Assembly: GCF_013456555.2 (NCBI RefSeq)
Contig: NZ_CP084882.1
Coordinates: forward strand, 124,001-188,000
Direction of reading: 5' to 3'
Length of the DNA: 64,000 nucleotides
From: Natrinema zhouii
Lineage (GTDB): Archaea > Halobacteriota > Halobacteria > Halobacteriales > Natrialbaceae
The translations under genes and the position numbers were made by a program. The notes under the pieces are model-generated. The model was not told the origin of the DNA and ran no database searches. It saw only the letters and a program-made list of their open reading frames with translations. Positions 61,101-64,000 of this stretch are shown piece by piece. The stretch's first letter is position 1; every line of letters starts with the position of its first letter.

Positions 61101-62282
61101 ATGACAGAAAGAAACGAATTCACCGTTACGCCCTACAGCGTCGACGGAGAGATCGACTACGAGAAACTCCTTGAACAGTTTGGGGCTGATACGCTCACAG
61201 ACGACCAGATCACAGCCTTCCCCGACCCAGTCCATCCGCTAGTTCATCGAAATGTATTCTACGCAGAACGCGACATAGATAGGTTCCTCTCCGCTGTTAA
61301 CGCAGGAAAACCTCATTCTATTGTTACGGGTCGGGGCCCTTCAGGGCCGATGCATATCGGTCACGTCGTCCCGTTCTACTTTGCCAAGCACCTGCAAGAG
61401 CAGACAAACGCTCTCGTCTACATTCCAGTATCCGACGACGAGAAATACTTCCTGAAAGACATGTCCCTCGAAGCAATCGGCGATCACACTCGTGAGAACT
61501 TATTCGATCTGCTCGCAATAGGCTTCGATCCAGATCGGACGCGTATCGTCGTGGATACAGCGGATGGAGACGTGGTATATCCCCTCGCAACCGCATTCGC
61601 AAAGGCGGTGACCCAATCGACTGTCGAGGCGACGTACGGAGAACCTGCGAACATCGGCCTGTCATTCTATCCCGCGGTGCAGGCGACACACCTCCTCTTG
61701 CCGCAACTCGTCGAGGGACGTCATCCAACGCTCGTTCCGATCGCAGTCGATCAGGACCCCCACATTCGCATCTGTCGGGACATCGCGGATAAAAAGCGAT
61801 ACGACGTCGATAAACCGAGCGCGTTGCTCTCGAAATTCCTCCCGAGCCTCGCGGGGCCAGGCAAAATGAGCTCTTCGGATGACGCTCCCAGTATTCTTCT
61901 CTCTGACGACAGAGAAACCGTGTTCGATAAGATCCGGGCCCACGCATATTCCGGTGGTCAGTCCACCATCGACGAACATCGAGATCAGGGTGGAGATCCC
62001 AAGAGAGACACGTCGTTCCAGTTTCTCTCGTATTTCTTCGAAGCGGATGACGAGCGGCTGGAACGACTCGCCCGGGAGTATCGTGATGGATCGTTGTTGA
62101 GCGGTGAACTCAAGGAAATCGCAGCAGAAAACATAGCCGACTTCCTCGAACGCCATCAAGAACGACGAAGACAATTAGGGTCACTCGCAGATGAGTTACC
62201 GGCGTACCGATTGACCGATGCTGAGCGAAAGCGGGCTCGCCATCGAGCCGGGTTTTTAGATGATGGACTGTTGTGCCGGTAG
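61101..62282 (+). CDS. trpS: Tryptophanyl-tRNA synthetase
   Basis: A 393-residue class I synthetase. The HIGH-type motif is in GRGPSGPMHIGHVVPFYFAK (about residues 77-92), the KMSKS-type loop in GPGKMSSSDDAPSI (about 252-265), and family-specific DQDPHIRICRDIA between them. This is the archaeal/eukaryotic TrpRS type. A chromosomal copy must exist elsewhere, so this may be an extra copy, possibly inhibitor-resistant or stress-linked. Not part of an operon here. Confidence 0.92.
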   Translation: MTERNEFTVTPYSVDGEIDYEKLLEQFGADTLTDDQITAFPDPVHPLVHRNVFYAERDIDRFLSAVNAGKPHSIVTGRGPSGPMHIGHVVPFYFAKHLQEQTNALVYIPVSDDEKYFLKDMSLEAIGDHTRENLFDLLAIGFDPDRTRIVVDTADGDVVYPLATAFAKAVTQSTVEATYGEPANIGLSFYPAVQATHLLLPQLVEGRHPTLVPIAVDQDPHIRICRDIADKKRYDVDKPSALLSKFLPSLAGPGKMSSSDDAPSILLSDDRETVFDKIRAHAYSGGQSTIDEHRDQGGDPKRDTSFQFLSYFFEADDERLERLAREYRDGSLLSGELKEIAAENIADFLERHQERRRQLGSLADELPAYRLTDAERKRARHRAGFLDDGLLCR

Positions 62283-62643
62283 CTATATCCATCTGTACGG
62301 CGCGATTTGCGGTGGTTGCTTGAGATTGAGGTTCACCGACCTAGTCGTAGAGTCGAACTTGCAGCGTACTATTTTCAAGAGCATATTTAGAATACCATCC
62401 CCGGCGTGACGGCGTTCGAACTGTTATGGGTCTGGACGGCACGCCGGCCGGTCGACTCATGATGGTGGATGGATAGATGACATTCGTGGGCACTCTCGTT
62501 AACGGAGGGACACGATCTCGTCCGATCCACACTCGGAGACTGCATCTGGGACAAAGAAGAGACGAACAACCTGGTCGTGGTCTTCTAATCGATTTTCATT
62601 TTACGACTCAATACCGCCGATCCGGGCTCATGTGGATCCCGTT
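62283..62643. other. Intergenic region
   Basis: No gene I can support. A short minus-strand frame around 62500-62600 reads EDHDQVVRLFFVPDAVSECG and may be a relic of a small protein; it has no start codon. Confidence 0.4.
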
Positions 62644-62844
62644 TCAGCCGGTCCAAGTACTCCCCATGTCATCGCTGATGTTCTCCAGCCAATCTTCGAA
62701 CCTCGCCTTACAGGTTTCGGCTGTCTCGATGTGTTCCATGAATCCAGCGCCACCATCCCGTAAATTCTCGCCACAGAACGCACAGAGATCTGGATTGGCC
62801 CAGTCATCGGAATCCCGGGGTGGATGTGAATCGTCAGAAGCCAT
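62644..62844 (-). CDS. DUF7501-like zinc-finger protein
   Basis: A 66-residue protein with one CxxC in NPDLCAFCGENLRDGGAGFM followed by His in MEHIETAETC, giving C-x2-C...H...C, and a closing helix KARFEDWLENISDD. This matches haloarchaeal DUF7501-type small zinc proteins. Intact; start ATG 62844. Likely nucleic-acid or protein binding. Confidence 0.75.
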   Translation of the reverse strand: MASDDSHPPRDSDDWANPDLCAFCGENLRDGGAGFMEHIETAETCKARFEDWLENISDDMGSTWTG

Positions 62845-63041
62845 ATCGGTGATTACGGTCTCTGGGTGGATAACACTGGTTGTGAACTATCCACTGATGG
62901 TTCCCTCTGACATTTTCCCGTCTGTATTGATATGCTAAATATATGGGCCGAATTAAATAGTCCCTGATGTGATAACTTTTTTCTTGTTTCCCTTAATATC
63001 CGCACTAATTGCAGTTCTACTCTGGTTCTCAAGGGACCTGT

Positions 63042-63491
63042 TTATTCGTCGACTTCCGTTTTTATAACGACTGTCGGTCGAGTGGTAAGCCTGAGAACGC
63101 GCTCTGTTACACTTCCGAGTAGCGCCCGGTATTCCGCTGGTCGATGTTTCGTCCCGAGGACAATCATATCGACATCGTTGCGATCTCCATAATCGAGGAT
63201 CGTTTCAACCGGGTGGCCGTGCTTGAGCGCTTCCCTGGTTTCCACGTCGAAATCCATCGCACTCGACCGGACCTGCTCAATTGTTTCTTTACCGAGTTCT
63301 TCGAGTCCGTGTTCTGGTCCTTCTGCTTCGTTTACGTACTCATCTCCGCTGTAGGCCGCGTAGATGCTCTCATCGACGACAAAGAGTATATGTAGGTTGG
63401 CAGCGTGTTCCTTTGCAAGTTCGATTGCGTGCCTTTCGGCGTTCTGCGATGAGACGGTTCCATCAGTGGCGAGCAGAATACGGTCGTACAT
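63042..63491 (-). CDS. Universal stress protein (UspA family)
   Basis: A 149-residue UspA protein: MYDRILLATDGTVSSQNAER at the start, and the ATP-binding loop in IVLGTKHRPAEYRALLGSVT, matching G-x2-G-x9-G-(S/T) roughly. The length is one Usp domain, so it likely forms dimers. It is a stand-alone gene, probably for stress survival. Confidence 0.92.
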   Translation of the reverse strand: MYDRILLATDGTVSSQNAERHAIELAKEHAANLHILFVVDESIYAAYSGDEYVNEAEGPEHGLEELGKETIEQVRSSAMDFDVETREALKHGHPVETILDYGDRNDVDMIVLGTKHRPAEYRALLGSVTERVLRLTTRPTVVIKTEVDE

Positions 63492-63770
63492 TCTGTCTGG
63501 AATTTGTCCCGTTACCCAATAAGACTACCTCGCGATTCCCACGTGTTGCAATCGCTTTTCCACGAAGATGTCGAGAAACATCCCCCAACCGTTTCCGAGA
63601 GTAGATTCTGTTCATCCGTTCATTTCCGAGCGATCGGGGGAAGGAAGTATAATCCAAATCGGCAGACCGCGTGCGAGCCTACGTTCACTTCGATGAGGAG
63701 GACACCACTTGCATCACGCTTCGACGATTCTCTGTCGGGGTGTCGTTTCCACTCCCATTCGATTGGATGC
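63492..63770. other. Intergenic region
   Basis: No supportable gene. It separates the Usp gene from the convergent or following ABCE1-like remains. Confidence 0.4.
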
Positions 63771-64000
63771 TCAGTCCCAGTAGTAGTATTCGCCGCTCGA
63801 TTTTTGTTTCCGGTCGAGTTGACTGCTTGGCTTATTCACTCGAGGCCTGCCGGTTCGTTCGTCTCGTCGAAACGTGATCCCGAGGCAGATAGAAACGCGT
63901 TCATGCCATTCCGCATCGATTGTGGAGAATTTGCATAGCCGCTCTGACTCGGCTCACCCTCGAAGACGATCAACCGATCGGCAACCCGATCGACGACGAA
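63771..64000 (-). pseudogene. ABCE1/RLI C-terminal part, frameshifted, runs off the window
   Basis: Minus-strand reading VADRLIVFEGEPSQSGYANS, then PQSMRNGMNAFLSASG matches the end of the ABCE1 (RNase L inhibitor) second nucleotide-binding domain. The usual ITFRRDE follows only in a second frame (shift near 63878), and the closing VNKPSSQLDRKQKSSGEYYY in a third (shift near 63846), ending WD. ABCE1 recycles ribosomes in archaea. Two shifts within 100 bases imply a decayed extra copy, unless sequencing errors are present. The rest lies outside. Confidence 0.75.

Noticed and set aside
1..64000. CRISPR array
   Set aside because: I found no run of regularly spaced identical repeats; the origin repeats are irregular and flank orc1.

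Overview
The window looks like haloarchaeal DNA (class Halobacteria). Proteins are strongly acidic and GC-rich. It carries a haloarchaeal Orc1/Cdc6, an XPB-Bax1 pair, TATA-type promoters, small zinc-ribbon proteins, archaeal TrpRS and ABCE1 homologues, and archaeal-style IS and TnpB elements. The mix of a replication initiator with iterons, a conjugation-like module, toxin-antitoxin pairs, nested IS elements and many decaying genes suggests a megaplasmid or an integrated conjugative element rather than core chromosome.

Layout. 1-1.7 kb holds a MITE and fused transposase debris. 1.75-3.65 kb is a replication origin: an Orc1/Cdc6 gene between two arrays of TTCCAACT-type repeats. 3.8-12.2 kb is accessory: a beta-propeller protein, two decayed genes, a KTSC protein, the XPB helicase-Bax1 nuclease pair, a pRiA4b ORF-3-type protein, a PIN toxin with its winged-helix partner, and two operator-like dyad sites. 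12.2-29.4 kb is the most coherent block, a single-strand 17 kb transfer module. It encodes a pilin-like protein, a large surface protein, a VirB6/TrbL-like multispanning protein, a membrane-anchored AAA ATPase, a VirB3-like protein, a VirB4 partner, the VirB4 ATPase, a 1521-residue VirD4-like protein with an N-terminal PH-like domain and a C-terminal nuclease-like domain, and a pair resembling the two archaeal primase subunits (PriS and PriL). Many stops and starts overlap, so the block probably assembles a secretion channel and re-synthesises the transferred strand.

29.4-36.2 kb has two purine-rich non-coding tracts, an acidic zinc-ribbon protein, an AbiE-like antitoxin/nucleotidyltransferase pair, and an OB-fold protein. 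36.2-41.5 kb is an IS cluster: an IS110-type element split by an IS630 element, then an IS4-type element split by an IS5 element, the last two with clear target duplications. 41.5-55 kb is a mosaic of small regulators (two PadR, TumE/antitoxin, winged helix), an acetyltransferase, a methyltransferase, zinc ribbons, a tRNA-Gly-like relic, three decayed copies of one large regulator, an oxidoreductase and a broken Kef-type antiporter. 55-59.4 kb holds an intact IS5 element with a 9 bp target duplication, a TnpB gene, what looks like an orphan TnpB guide-RNA end, and the second MITE copy. 59.4-64 kb has housekeeping-like genes: a three-cysteine ferredoxin, a solo succinate dehydrogenase iron-sulfur subunit, a tryptophanyl-tRNA synthetase, a zinc-finger protein, a universal stress protein, and the frameshifted 3' end of an ABCE1/RLI gene running off the edge.

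All calls rest on reading the sequence and recalling family motifs; no searches were run.
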